Part shown: piece by piece, positions 50,313-58,468 of the stretch
How the letters are laid out: each line of letters opens with the position of its first letter
Position numbering within the stretch: position 1 is the first letter of the stretch
From: JAJDUF01 sp965238265
GTDB lineage: Bacteria; Chloroflexota; UBA11872; UBA12225; JAJDUF01
NCBI GenBank assembly: GCA_965238265.1
Contig: OZ250185.1
Location: forward strand, 248,001-312,000
DNA: 64,000 bases
Direction: 5' to 3'
Position numbers and translations under genes: made by a program
The notes under the pieces: generated by a model
Told to the model about the DNA's origin: nothing
What the model saw: the letters and a program-made list of their open reading frames with translations, nothing else
The model's database searches: none

Positions 50313-50494
50313 AAAAGCGGGAATCTCCCGTGTGCGCGGGAATGACGGTGCTGGCTCCTGTTTCGTCACTGCGGCGGAAGCCGCAGTCCAGACCACCGGC
50401 TACTGGATTCCGGCTTCCGCCGGAATGACGAGCGAGGCGGCGGACTCCCCTTCTCTAGCGCTCGGCGATGGAGAGGGGGCCAGGGGGTGAGGCG
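50313..50494. repeat. repeat cluster (families C and B)
   Basis: Right arm of the IS-split element, CGTGTGCGCGGGAATGACGG, ATTCCGGC-TTCC-GCCGGAAT hairpin (50407-50426) with GACG tail, and a family B unit (GGACTCCCCTTCTCTAGCGCTCGGCGATGGAGAGGGGGCCAGGGGGTGAGGCGC, 50442-50494) that overlaps and encodes the last residues of PurF. Confidence 0.85.
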
Positions 50495-52056
50495 CGGCCG
50501 GCAGTTTCGAGGGCGAACTTGATGCTGACCGCCTCGAAAGGCAGTTGCACCGGCACGGGATAATCACCGGTCCAGCAGGCGGTACACAGTCCGTCCTCCG
50601 CCACCTCCACCGCCTTGATGAGGCCGGCGAGGCTCAGATAACCCAGCGAGTCCGCCCCGACGTCGCGCCGGATCGCTTCCACGTCGGTCGGCGCCGTCCT
50701 GATCCCCTCCGCGGCCGCCACGCTCCGATGGCCGTTGTGCCCATTGCCATTGCGCCCGACCCACTCGGCGGCGGTGATCCGATGGGCAATCAGCTCGCCA
50801 TGGGTGGCCATGTCCACGCCGAGCACACAGGGATGGCGCAGGGGCGGGCAGTGAATCCGCAGATGGACCTCGCGCGCACCGGCGCCTCGGAGGAGCTTGA
50901 TGAACTTCTCCTGCGAGTTTCCGCGCACGAGGCTGTCGTCCACCACGACCACCCGCTTGCCACCGACAATCTCGGGGATTGCGTTGTATTTCAGATCGGC
51001 CGTCGTCTGCCGCTGACGTAGCTCGGGCTGAATAAACGTGCGGTGGATATAGCGGTTGTGGATCAGGCCGTCCCGATAGGGCAGTCCGCTGGCCTCGGCA
51101 TAGCCTTGGGCCGCCGTCAGCGCGCAGAGCGGCACGCCGATCACCACGTCGGCCGCCGCCGGATGCTCGTGTGCAAGCTGGCGGCCCATCTCCCAGCGGG
51201 CTTCGTAGACCCGCTTGTCCTCGATGATGCTGTCCGCGCGGGCTAGGTAGACGTACTCGAACAAGCAGAGCGCCTGCCGCCGCGACTGCTGGCCGCGGAC
51301 GCTCTGGACCCCCTCGGCCGTGATGACGACGATCTCCCCGGGGTTCACCTCGCGCTCGAACTCCGCGCCGACCGTCTCCAACGCACACGACTCGCTGGCC
51401 AGCACCCAGGCGCCATTGACCCGGCCCACGCACAGGGGACGATTGCCCAGCGGATCGCGCACCCCGATGAGGGCCTCCTGCGTCAGGAAGACGAGGCTGT
51501 ACGAGCCTTCCAGGTGGGGCATGGCGGCCTGGATATTGGCGACGATGCTGTCTTGCCCACCCGTGGCTGCCAGCGCTGCGATAAGCTCGCTGTCGGTCGT
51601 TGTCTGAAACGTGTTGCCCAGCGCTTCCAGCTCCCGGCGGACGGCGGCCGTGTTGGTGATGTTCCCGTTATGGGCCACCATCACCCTGCCCAGCGGTCCG
51701 TCGTACAAGATTGGCTGGGCGTTCTCGAGGCGGCTTGATCCCGTCGTCGAATAGCGCGTATGGCCGATGGCAATGTGTCCTTCGAGCTGCCCCAGAATGT
51801 CCTCGGTGAACACCTGCGAGACCAGGCCCATATTCTTGTAGAAGCGGATTTCCTCGCCATCGGACACTGCTATCCCCGCGCTCTCCTGGCCACGGTGCTG
51901 GAGCGCGTAGAGGCCAAAGTAGGTGGTGCGAGCAACGTCCTCGTCGGTACTGTAGATGCCGAAGACGCCGCAGGCCTCGCGCGGCGGCGGCTCCGAGCCA
52001 CCAACGTCGGACAAGTGGTCCTGAAGCTCGCACCGGGCGTAGTGCTCAGTGGTCAC
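50455..52056 (-). CDS. purF: amidophosphoribosyltransferase
   Basis: 533 residues, first committed enzyme of purine synthesis (PRPP plus glutamine to phosphoribosylamine). The GTG start at 52056 has GGGAGAG upstream. A 28-residue leader precedes the glutaminase nucleophile Cys29 (EACGVFGIYS), likely a cleaved propeptide. PRPP site: RVVVVDDSLVRGNSQEKFIKLLRGAG; Fe-S type cysteines appear in HCPPLRHPCVLGVDMA and GLCTACWTGDYPVP, as in the B. subtilis class. The last ~12 residues (ASPPGPLSIAER) are encoded by the family B repeat and look like an addition. A mid-chain GRNGNGHNGHRSVAAAE insert is low complexity. Confidence 0.95.
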   Translation of the reverse strand: MTTEHYARCELQDHLSDVGGSEPPPREACGVFGIYSTDEDVARTTYFGLYALQHRGQESAGIAVSDGEEIRFYKNMGLVSQVFTEDILGQLEGHIAIGHTRYSTTGSSRLENAQPILYDGPLGRVMVAHNGNITNTAAVRRELEALGNTFQTTTDSELIAALAATGGQDSIVANIQAAMPHLEGSYSLVFLTQEALIGVRDPLGNRPLCVGRVNGAWVLASESCALETVGAEFEREVNPGEIVVITAEGVQSVRGQQSRRQALCLFEYVYLARADSIIEDKRVYEARWEMGRQLAHEHPAAADVVIGVPLCALTAAQGYAEASGLPYRDGLIHNRYIHRTFIQPELRQRQTTADLKYNAIPEIVGGKRVVVVDDSLVRGNSQEKFIKLLRGAGAREVHLRIHCPPLRHPCVLGVDMATHGELIAHRITAAEWVGRNGNGHNGHRSVAAAEGIRTAPTDVEAIRRDVGADSLGYLSLAGLIKAVEVAEDGLCTACWTGDYPVPVQLPFEAVSIKFALETAGRASPPGPLSIAER

Positions 52057-52371
52057 GATCCGCTCTCCCCAGGGAGCGTCGCCGTAGCCGACATTCGGCC
52101 GTCACAGGCGCGGCGCGGCATGCGCCGCATCACCCCAGTCATTGAGCCGCGCATGGCAAGTCTACCACGAGTGCGCCTCGCCGGGGACGGCGGCCGTCTT
52201 GTCTCGCCGTCCGCAGATAAGAACGGCGCCGGTGGCTCCGGGGATGCGCTGCGGACGGTTGAGGTGGTAAAAGGAGTTGCGCCTCACCCCGCCTGTCTGC
52301 GGCGGAATCCCCCTCTCCACCAAGTGGAGAGGGGGCCGGGGGGTGAGGCGCACCTTCCTACTCCTGCGGAA
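52057..52371. repeat. intergenic region with family B repeat (52281-52353)
   Basis: 315 bases between divergent purF and pncB. It holds GCCTCACCCCGCCTGTCTGCGGCGGAATCCCCCTCTCCACCAAGTGGAGAGGGGGCCGGGGGGTGAGGCGC. The frame across it is open in one direction but shows no homologous protein. Confidence 0.75.
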
Positions 52372-53748
52372 ATGGCGATGAGTTCGGCCCTCACGACTGA
52401 CCTCTACCATCAGGATGCGGCCTATGTAGCCTGGCGGACCGGTCGCACCGGCCCGGCAACCTTCGACTTGTATATCCGTCATGCTCCGTTTGGCGGCGCA
52501 TATGTGCTCACGGCCGGCCTGGCGGCAGCGCTCTCCCATGCCACCGGCTTTCGCTACACGGATGAAGACCTCCGGTACCTGGCACGTCTGCGCGCCTACG
52601 ACCCGGCCTTCCTCGACTTTCTCCGCGACCTGCGCTTCACGGGCGACATCGCGGCCATGCCCGAGGGCACCATCGCGTTCCCCAACGAGCCGCTGCTGCG
52701 GGTGCGGGCGCCGTTCATCGAAGCGCTGCTCCTGGAAGCGGGCTTACTCCAGGCGCTCAATCTCGCCACGCTGATCGCCACCAAAGCCGCCCGCATCGTC
52801 ACCGCCGCCGCCGGGCGGGCGGTAGCGGAGTTCGCGCTGCGCCGCGCCCATGCTCCCTACCAAGTGGCCCGCGCCGCCTACATTGGGGGCTGCGCGACGA
52901 CCTCATTCGTCGCGGCCGCCAAGCAGTTTGGCCTCCAACCTACCGGCACGATTCCCCATGCGCTCGTGCAGCTGTTCGACACGGAGCGGGAGGCGTTCGA
53001 GGCGGTCGCTGCCACGCTGCCGCAGTACACCTTGCTGCTCGACACCTACGACTTTCGCCAGGCCAGCGACACCGCAGTCGAGGTGGCACGCCGGGCACGG
53101 CAGCAGCTGGGGCACGAGCTTGTTGCCGTCCGCCTGGACAGCGGCGACTTGGTGACCGACAGTCGCTACGTCCGACGCGTGCTGGACGCCGGTGGCCTGG
53201 AATCCGTGCGTATCGTGGCCTCGGGCGATCTCGACGAGTTCGCGATAGCAGACCTGCTCCGGGCCAACGCGCCGATAGACGGCTTCGGTGTCGGTACGAA
53301 ACTGGGTAGCGGCGCTGGCTCGCTGCAGCACCAGGTCGCCGGCGGCACGCTCGGCGTCGTCTACAAGCTCGCGGAATACGCCGACCCGGCGGGGAAAGTG
53401 CGGGCCAGTCTCAAGCTCGCCGGGGTCAAGAGTAGCTGGCCGGGGCGCAAAGCGGTCTACCGCATTGGCCGGTATGCCTACGACGTGATCCAGTTGGCTT
53501 CCGAAACCCCACCGCCGGACGCCGTGCCGCTGCTGCGCCCGGTGATCGAGAGCGGGACGCCGCTACCGGAGAACCGGCCGCCGTTGCCGGAAATCGCGGC
53601 CGCCGCGGCCGCGCAGCTGCGCGCGTTGCCGGAGCAGTGGCGGCGCCTCACCGTAGAGCACGCCTACCCGGTCCGGTTCAGTGCGGGGCTGCGGGCGCTC
53701 CGGGATCGTCTTGTCCGGGCAGCGCAAGCGGGAAGGACGGCCGGATGA
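52372..53748 (+). CDS. pncB: nicotinate phosphoribosyltransferase
   Basis: 458 residues from ATG at 52372 (ATG at 52378 also possible); the open frame extends back to 51760 but through non-coding sequence. Family sequence: ALTTDLYHQDAAYVAW, FDLYIRHAPFGGAYVLTAGLAAAL, ATTSFVAAAKQFGLQPTGTIPHALVQLF (with catalytic His region), AVRLDSGDL, VASGDLDEFAIADLL, GFGVGTKL. Converts nicotinate and PRPP to nicotinate mononucleotide, the first step of NAD salvage. It lies between two divergent purine/PRPP enzymes (purF nearby), though likely coincidental. Confidence 0.92.
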   Translation: MAMSSALTTDLYHQDAAYVAWRTGRTGPATFDLYIRHAPFGGAYVLTAGLAAALSHATGFRYTDEDLRYLARLRAYDPAFLDFLRDLRFTGDIAAMPEGTIAFPNEPLLRVRAPFIEALLLEAGLLQALNLATLIATKAARIVTAAAGRAVAEFALRRAHAPYQVARAAYIGGCATTSFVAAAKQFGLQPTGTIPHALVQLFDTEREAFEAVAATLPQYTLLLDTYDFRQASDTAVEVARRARQQLGHELVAVRLDSGDLVTDSRYVRRVLDAGGLESVRIVASGDLDEFAIADLLRANAPIDGFGVGTKLGSGAGSLQHQVAGGTLGVVYKLAEYADPAGKVRASLKLAGVKSSWPGRKAVYRIGRYAYDVIQLASETPPPDAVPLLRPVIESGTPLPENRPPLPEIAAAAAAQLRALPEQWRRLTVEHAYPVRFSAGLRALRDRLVRAAQAGRTAG

Positions 53749-53757
53749 CGGGCCAAG

Positions 53758-53820
53758 CCGTAGGGGCGCAGCATGCTGCGCCCGTCCCCCTGCGGAGCGG
53801 GGGGGCCATAGGGGGGCCAG
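53758..53820. repeat. GTAGGGGC hairpin and half of family A
   Basis: GTAGGGGCGCAGCATGCTGCGCCCGTCC (perfect GGGCGCAGCATGCTGCGCCC palindrome) running into CCCCCTGCGGAGCGGGGGGGCCATAGGGGGGCCAG. Confidence 0.8.
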
Positions 53821-53903
53821 TGCCCTACGTGGCCCCCCTACAAGCACCCATTCCGCCTATTTTCCGGTTTACCTACCCTTGTGAGGGAGGGGGTTGGGGG
53901 TAG

Positions 53904-54722
53904 GTGGTGAAGAGACCGGCTTTCGCTGCTACCTTGCACGATCCCGAGGGCCGGATGGTGGCGCCGGCCCGCACCGCCGGAGCCACACTGCGGCGGCTGT
54001 ATAGTAGCGCCCACATCATCGCTACGCCCCAGACGGACGCCCGGCTGATTACGCTCCTCAGCGCAGCCGGCGCCGCGGTCAGCACCGGGGCCGATAGTCG
54101 CATTGGCGCCGGTCGGCGTCTGGCCCTCTGCGACGCCGTGCAAGCCGGCGCCGCCACCGTCCACTACTGCGATTTCGACCGCCTCCTCCATTGGCTCCGG
54201 GTGGCACCGGCCGAGCTGCAAGCGGTGCTCGACCAGCTCACGGCACCGCGCACGTTCGACTACTTGATCCTGGGACGCACGGCCGCCGCCTTTGCCACGC
54301 ACCCGCGCGTGCAGCGGGAGACGGAAACCGTGACCAACCGGGCCTTCTCAGCCTGGTTTGGGCATCCGGCCGACGTTGGGGCCGGATCATGTGGGGTCAC
54401 GGCTCGCGGCGCCGCGCTGATTGCCCGGCACTCGGACGAGCCGACGAACGCGACCGACGCCGAATGGCCGGCCATCGTGCAGTGCCTCGCGCCCGGTCGC
54501 GTCCGCTACCGGGCAACGGAGGGCCTCTCATTCGAGACCGCCGACTACTACGCGGCGGAAATCGGGCGGGCGGGCAGCGAGACGCAATGGCGGGAGCAGG
54601 TGTATGAGCAGCCGGAGATGTGGCTCCAGCGCCTGGAGCTGAGTCACAACTCGGTGCGCGCCATGCTGGCCGTCGCCCGGTGCCTTAGCCGCCAGGATGC
54701 CGCTTCCCGCCGGGATTTTTAG
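53904..54722 (+). CDS. uncharacterised 272-residue protein
   Basis: GTG at 53904, after a G-rich stretch that could be a ribosome site. It opens KRPAFAATLHDPEGRMVAPARTAGATLRRLYSSAHIIATPQTDARLITLLSAAGAAVS, like a nucleotide-sugar-type or Rossmann fold start, and continues VHYCDFDRLLHWLRVAPAELQAVLDQL, RTFDYLILGRTAAAFATHPRVQRETE and SHNSVRAMLAVARCLS. No motif is decisive; a glycosyltransferase-like or methyltransferase-like domain is possible. It lies 155 bases after pncB and just before the second Uma2 copy. Confidence 0.55.
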   Translation: MVKRPAFAATLHDPEGRMVAPARTAGATLRRLYSSAHIIATPQTDARLITLLSAAGAAVSTGADSRIGAGRRLALCDAVQAGAATVHYCDFDRLLHWLRVAPAELQAVLDQLTAPRTFDYLILGRTAAAFATHPRVQRETETVTNRAFSAWFGHPADVGAGSCGVTARGAALIARHSDEPTNATDAEWPAIVQCLAPGRVRYRATEGLSFETADYYAAEIGRAGSETQWREQVYEQPEMWLQRLELSHNSVRAMLAVARCLSRQDAASRRDF

Positions 54723-54762
54723 CCACGGAGAGCACAGAGAGTGCGCTGCATCGCGCCGCGGC

Positions 54763-55462
54763 TCCCGGTCGGCTATACTGCTGCTGCCGAGTAGTCCCAC
54801 GCCGCTACCGCGCGAACCGGCTCTCCCATACGAGGCCCCCGATGGCAACCAGGATCGCCCTCCGCCCCCCGCCGCCCGGCGAGTTCGCGCACCTGGAGCC
54901 GCTCCCCGACCCGCCCCGGATACCTGATATGCAGCAATACATCCGGATCGCGGCCTTTGATAGCTTCCTGCGCGTCCACTTTGCCCCGCGCACCGACGTA
55001 CTGATCTGCGGCGCGGGCTACCTCCGCCGCGAGGCCGGCAATGATGCCGAGCGGCTGGCGCCGGACTGCGTGGTGGCGTTCGGGGTCAATCCCGAGGCCA
55101 TCGTGGCGCGCAACGGCTATGTGCTGAGTGAAGTGGGCCAGCCGCCGGACTTTGTGCTGGAAGTGGCCTCGCGCAGCACCGGCCGGCGGGATTACACGGT
55201 CAAGCGGGCCGGGTACGCCGGCTATGGGGTGGGGGAATACTGGCGGTTCGACCACACCGGGGGCCGGTATCACGATGCGGCGCTGGCCGGGGAGCGGCTG
55301 GTGGCTGGGGCGTACGAGCCGCTCCGGATCACGGCGGAGCCGGGGGGGGTAATCTGGGGCCACAGCCCGGTGTTGGGGCTGGACCTGTGTTGGGACGAGG
55401 GCGACCTGCGGTTATACGATCCGGCTGCTGGGGCGTATCTGCCGACACCAGTGGAGCTGCAA
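54763..55462 (+). repeat. duplicated segment, copy 2 (partner at 9612-10316)
   Basis: See the entry for 9612-10316. It includes TATACT at 54774-54779. The coding sequence matches closely through about codon 205 and then diverges; small changes include VGG to VAG and GHLRVYDPV to GDLRLYDPA. Confidence 0.9.
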
Positions 55463-55534
55463 GCCCGCGCCGCCGCCGCCGAAGCCGAGCTGCGGCGACT
55501 GCGGGAGCGGCTCCGGCGGCGGCAAGCGGAATAA
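54842..55534 (+). CDS. Uma2 family endonuclease-like protein, copy 2
   Basis: 230 residues, ATG at 54842, same leader as copy 1. The nuclease-like core is shared (APDCVV, PDFVLEVASRST, GVGEYWRFD). The C-terminus (ARAAAAEAELRRLRERLRRRQAE) is a short helix, lacking the coiled-coil repeats of copy 1, so the difference is confined to the tail. The protein is otherwise nearly identical to that at 9694. Confidence 0.87.
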   Translation: MATRIALRPPPPGEFAHLEPLPDPPRIPDMQQYIRIAAFDSFLRVHFAPRTDVLICGAGYLRREAGNDAERLAPDCVVAFGVNPEAIVARNGYVLSEVGQPPDFVLEVASRSTGRRDYTVKRAGYAGYGVGEYWRFDHTGGRYHDAALAGERLVAGAYEPLRITAEPGGVIWGHSPVLGLDLCWDEGDLRLYDPAAGAYLPTPVELQARAAAAEAELRRLRERLRRRQAE

Positions 55535-55571
55535 GCCCAGCGGCGCCAGGCTGCCGCTCCTTCCATCGTCG

Positions 55572-55738
55572 CTCCGGCTTGCGCCGGAGTCCAGTGTTCG
55601 GGGGAGGTAGATTCCCGCTTGCGCGGGAATGACGGGCGTGAGGGCTGCCGGGGGGAGGGAGTGGTGCCAGCGCCTTGCTCACCCCGCTCGCCACCAGGGT
55701 AGGGGCCGGCTCTGGGCGCCATGAATGACGCCCCTACT
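55572..55738. repeat. hairpin repeats: family C pair and GTAGGGGC arms
   Basis: CTCCGGC-TTGC-GCCGGAG (55572-55589), ATTCCCGC-TTGC-GCGGGAAT (55611-55630) with GACGGG tail, and arms GTAGGGGC...GCCCCTAC at 55699-55735. Both small hairpins share a TTGC loop. Convergent with the gene end at 55740. Confidence 0.8.
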
Positions 55739-55739
55739 T

Positions 55740-56834
55740 CTAGCTCCCCGCCTGTGCCAGCCGCTTCTGGATGGCCGCTTCATGCCAGACGAGGCCCAGC
55801 CCGGGGCGCTCGGACATATAGATGTGCCCGTCGCGGAAATCAATCGGCTCCAGGAATTCGTGCAGGTAGGCTTGGAGACGGGTGTAGCTTTCGGTGATGA
55901 GACCGTTGTGTACGGCAGCAACGCATGTCGAGCCGAGGTGGGCGCCGCCGTGCGGTGCCATAGTCAGGTGCTCGGCGCTGGCGAGCGCTGCAATCTTCAT
56001 CCACTCGCTGATCCCGCCACAGATCACCGGGTCGGCCTGAATGATATCGGCGGCCCGCGCCCCAATCAGGTCCCGGAAGCCCCACCGCGTGTACTCGTTC
56101 TCGCCACTCGCCACCGGCATATCCAGCGCCGCTGCCACCTGGGCGCCACCGCGAAAATCATCGGCGTGGACCGGCTCCTCGAACCAGTACGGGTCGTAGC
56201 GTTCGACCATCCGCCCGAACTTGATCGCCGTGACGGCGTCCCACCCATTGTTCGCGTCAATCATCACGTCCACGTCTGGACCGACGGCATCGCGGACGGC
56301 GCGTACTCGCTCCGCATCCTCGCGCAAGGTCACGCCGGGCCAGCCCACCTTCATCTTGACCGCGCTGTAGCCTTCGCCCACGTAGTCTTCCATCTCGGCG
56401 CACAGCTCGCGCAGGCCCTTGCCCTCGGCATAGTAGCCACCCGCCGCATACGCGCGCACTCTGGACTGGGCGCCACCGAGCAACCGCCACACGGGCTGAC
56501 CGAGCACCTTCCCTTTGAGGTCCCAGAGCGCATTGTCCACGTCGCTCATCGCCCGGATGTGCTCGCCCTTCGCCACCGGCTTGCGCCAGCCGCCCATGTA
56601 CATCTTTTGCCACAGCTGCTCGGTACGCAGTGGGTCTTCACCCACCAGCACCGGCTTGAGCGGTCCTTCGACAATACGCACTGAACCGCCCATCGAGGTG
56701 CCTACCACGCCCTCATCTGTATACACTTCGAGCCGTGAGAAGCCCCGGCTCGTCGTCTTGATAATCGAGTTCCAGTATGGCTCGTCCAGCGGGCCGAGCG
56801 AAAACGCGGTCACTTTGATGTCGGTGATCTTCAT
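55740..56834 (-). CDS. mandelate racemase / muconate lactonizing-type enzyme (enolase superfamily)
   Basis: 364 residues. N-terminal capping domain and barrel: DNALWDLKGKVLGQPVWRLLGG, AVKMKVGWPG (KxK, catalytic Lys), VDVMIDANNGWD (metal Asp), WFEEPVHADD (metal Glu), ASGENEYTRWGFRDLI (metal Glu), IIQADPVICGGISEW (Asp) and MAPHGGAHLG (catalytic His). The KxK ... His layout is that of mandelate racemase and sugar-acid dehydratases (galactonate, gluconate). Exact sugar acid unknown. Confidence 0.93.
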   Translation of the reverse strand: MKITDIKVTAFSLGPLDEPYWNSIIKTTSRGFSRLEVYTDEGVVGTSMGGSVRIVEGPLKPVLVGEDPLRTEQLWQKMYMGGWRKPVAKGEHIRAMSDVDNALWDLKGKVLGQPVWRLLGGAQSRVRAYAAGGYYAEGKGLRELCAEMEDYVGEGYSAVKMKVGWPGVTLREDAERVRAVRDAVGPDVDVMIDANNGWDAVTAIKFGRMVERYDPYWFEEPVHADDFRGGAQVAAALDMPVASGENEYTRWGFRDLIGARAADIIQADPVICGGISEWMKIAALASAEHLTMAPHGGAHLGSTCVAAVHNGLITESYTRLQAYLHEFLEPIDFRDGHIYMSERPGLGLVWHEAAIQKRLAQAGS

Positions 56835-56938
56835 TCCTATAGCCCTCCCCGTGCGCTGATGGCCGCAGCGGCACGACCGCTGCCGGCGCAGAGAGCATAG
56901 CGATTCGGGTACGCGGGTGCCGAAAGCGCCGGCTACCG

Positions 56939-57060
56939 GCCCCCCTATGGCCCCCCCGCTGCGTCCCTACGCGCGACATGGCTCTCTAACCGCGCCTGCC
57001 TTCAACAGACTCCCCCTCTCTATCGCTCGGCGATGGAGAGGGGCCCGGGGGGTAAGGCGC
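56939..57060. repeat. repeat pair: half family A (reverse) and family B copy
   Basis: GGCCCCCCTATGGCCCCCCCGCTGCG (56939-56964, reverse orientation of family A) and CTCCCCCTCTCTATCGCTCGGCGATGGAGAGGGGCCCGGGGGGTAAGGCGC (57010-57060). The latter overlaps the 3' end of the next gene and encodes its C-terminal residues. Confidence 0.8.
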
Positions 57061-58246
57061 TCTCCGCTGCGGCCAATGCCGGGTTGTGCGGCGCCGCGCC
57101 GGCCGTGGCGTCGCGGATCGCACGGTCGAGATATAGCTCGTTGCCGGGCTTGAAGCCGGGCATGGTGACGATGTGCGCGAACACATCACAGCCGCGATGA
57201 CCGGTGCCGGCGGGGATCAGCGCAATGGTGCCGGGCGCGAGGTCCGTCACCTCGTAGCAGGCCCATTCACCGATGGTGGGAAACGTGTACAGGCGAGCAG
57301 CCCGCCCCGCCGTGCCCAGCCGCCACTGGGCCGGATCGAGGGCAAAGTAGACCTCGAACTGCGGCCGTCCGCCGCCGATTGGCTCCTGCGGGTGGTAGTG
57401 GGTCCGCGACAGCTCTGCGCCAATGTGGAGTGCATGGCAATTCACACGGTTGTGTCCATCTGCACACACTTGCCTGTCGGTGCCGAGGTCGGCGTACCAG
57501 GTCAGCGGGAGCCGGCGGAAGGCATCGAACCCCGGAGCGCAGCCGCCGGCTGTGTCCTTGAGGTAGCGCAAGCGGCGCACCGCCGTCCCAGGCAGTGCAT
57601 CGTGCTCCAGGCCCTCGATCCACCAATAGCGCAGCGGCCCGCGCAGGCGCAGCGGCGCATCGGAGCGCACGATCAGCTGGTCGCCGACGCCGACCGGCTC
57701 CCAGGAGCCTGCCTGCTTGGTGGCCCAGCCGAGCATCTCCGTCCGCGCGGTGAGCCAGCGCAGCGCAGCGCCCGGCGCACCGTCCAGCCACCGCTCCGGC
57801 GCGAGGCCGCTCTCCAGCAGCCGCCAGACCTCGCCGTCCACGTTCCCGACGAAGGCTGCGGGTTGCCGCTGCCACCGCTCCATGATCGCGGTAAGTGGGG
57901 CACGCACCGTCTCCGGGATGGCGCCATCGGCGGCGGCCAGCGCCGCGTGGAGCGTGGCGAGGGCGTCGCGGACCTCAGGAGCGAGCGGATCGGGACGATA
58001 GGCTGCCGGCAGCCGCGCGCCGTCGCCTTCTTGGGTCCGGTAACCGGCCGGGAGCCAGACTTCACCTCGGCCGTCAAAGAGCCAACAGTAACGAACCGCT
58101 CCTGGTGTTGGCGTCAGCAGCGCCTCGGCTGCGCCGCCGCCGGCTTCTTGGCCCAGCGTGTAGCCGGGGTTCCACGCACAGAACGACTGCACGGCTGCCG
58201 CCCACGTTGGCGGATCGTCTACCCGACCGACGATCACCTCCGGCAT
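57020..58246 (-). CDS. cupin-like C-terminal domain protein, uncharacterised
   Basis: 408 residues. N-terminal part: VIVGRVDDPPTWAAAVQSFCAWNPGY and RYCWLFDGRGEVWLPAGYR. A middle stretch (LLESGLAPERWLDG) and a C-terminal cupin-like region: LTWYADLGTDRQVCADGHNRVNCHALHIGAELSRTHYHPQEPIGGGRPQFEVYFALD and LIPAGTGHRGCDVFAHIVTMPGFKPGNELYLDRAIRD. HxH in RTHYHP and the later GHRG fit metal binding. The family is unknown to me. The last 12 residues (ALPPGPLSIAER) come from a family B repeat, as in PurF. Confidence 0.7.
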   Translation of the reverse strand: MPEVIVGRVDDPPTWAAAVQSFCAWNPGYTLGQEAGGGAAEALLTPTPGAVRYCWLFDGRGEVWLPAGYRTQEGDGARLPAAYRPDPLAPEVRDALATLHAALAAADGAIPETVRAPLTAIMERWQRQPAAFVGNVDGEVWRLLESGLAPERWLDGAPGAALRWLTARTEMLGWATKQAGSWEPVGVGDQLIVRSDAPLRLRGPLRYWWIEGLEHDALPGTAVRRLRYLKDTAGGCAPGFDAFRRLPLTWYADLGTDRQVCADGHNRVNCHALHIGAELSRTHYHPQEPIGGGRPQFEVYFALDPAQWRLGTAGRAARLYTFPTIGEWACYEVTDLAPGTIALIPAGTGHRGCDVFAHIVTMPGFKPGNELYLDRAIRDATAGAAPHNPALAAAESALPPGPLSIAER

Positions 58247-58468
58247 CGCCCCTCCTCATGTCTCCACAACGACGGCGTAGCTGCCAGAATGCACTAGCAG
58301 AGATCATACCCCAGCGGAAGCGCCACGGGTGGCAGGATAGAGCGGACAAGACCGCACCGGCGCCGGTGTCAACCCGCTCGCCGGACCGCTAAAGTAACCG
58401 GTACAGGCGCCGATTTGACGCAGCGGCCGGCAATTTGAGACACTTTGCCGCGCTCGGAGGAGGATCCG

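Noticed and set aside
51760..52371. Upstream extension of the pncB frame
   Set aside because: It runs over purF and a family B repeat; homology begins only at about 52390.
57173..58297. Forward 374-residue open frame antisense to the cupin-like gene
   Set aside because: No motifs, composition typical of an antisense shadow, and no ribosome site. The minus-strand protein has coherent His motifs.
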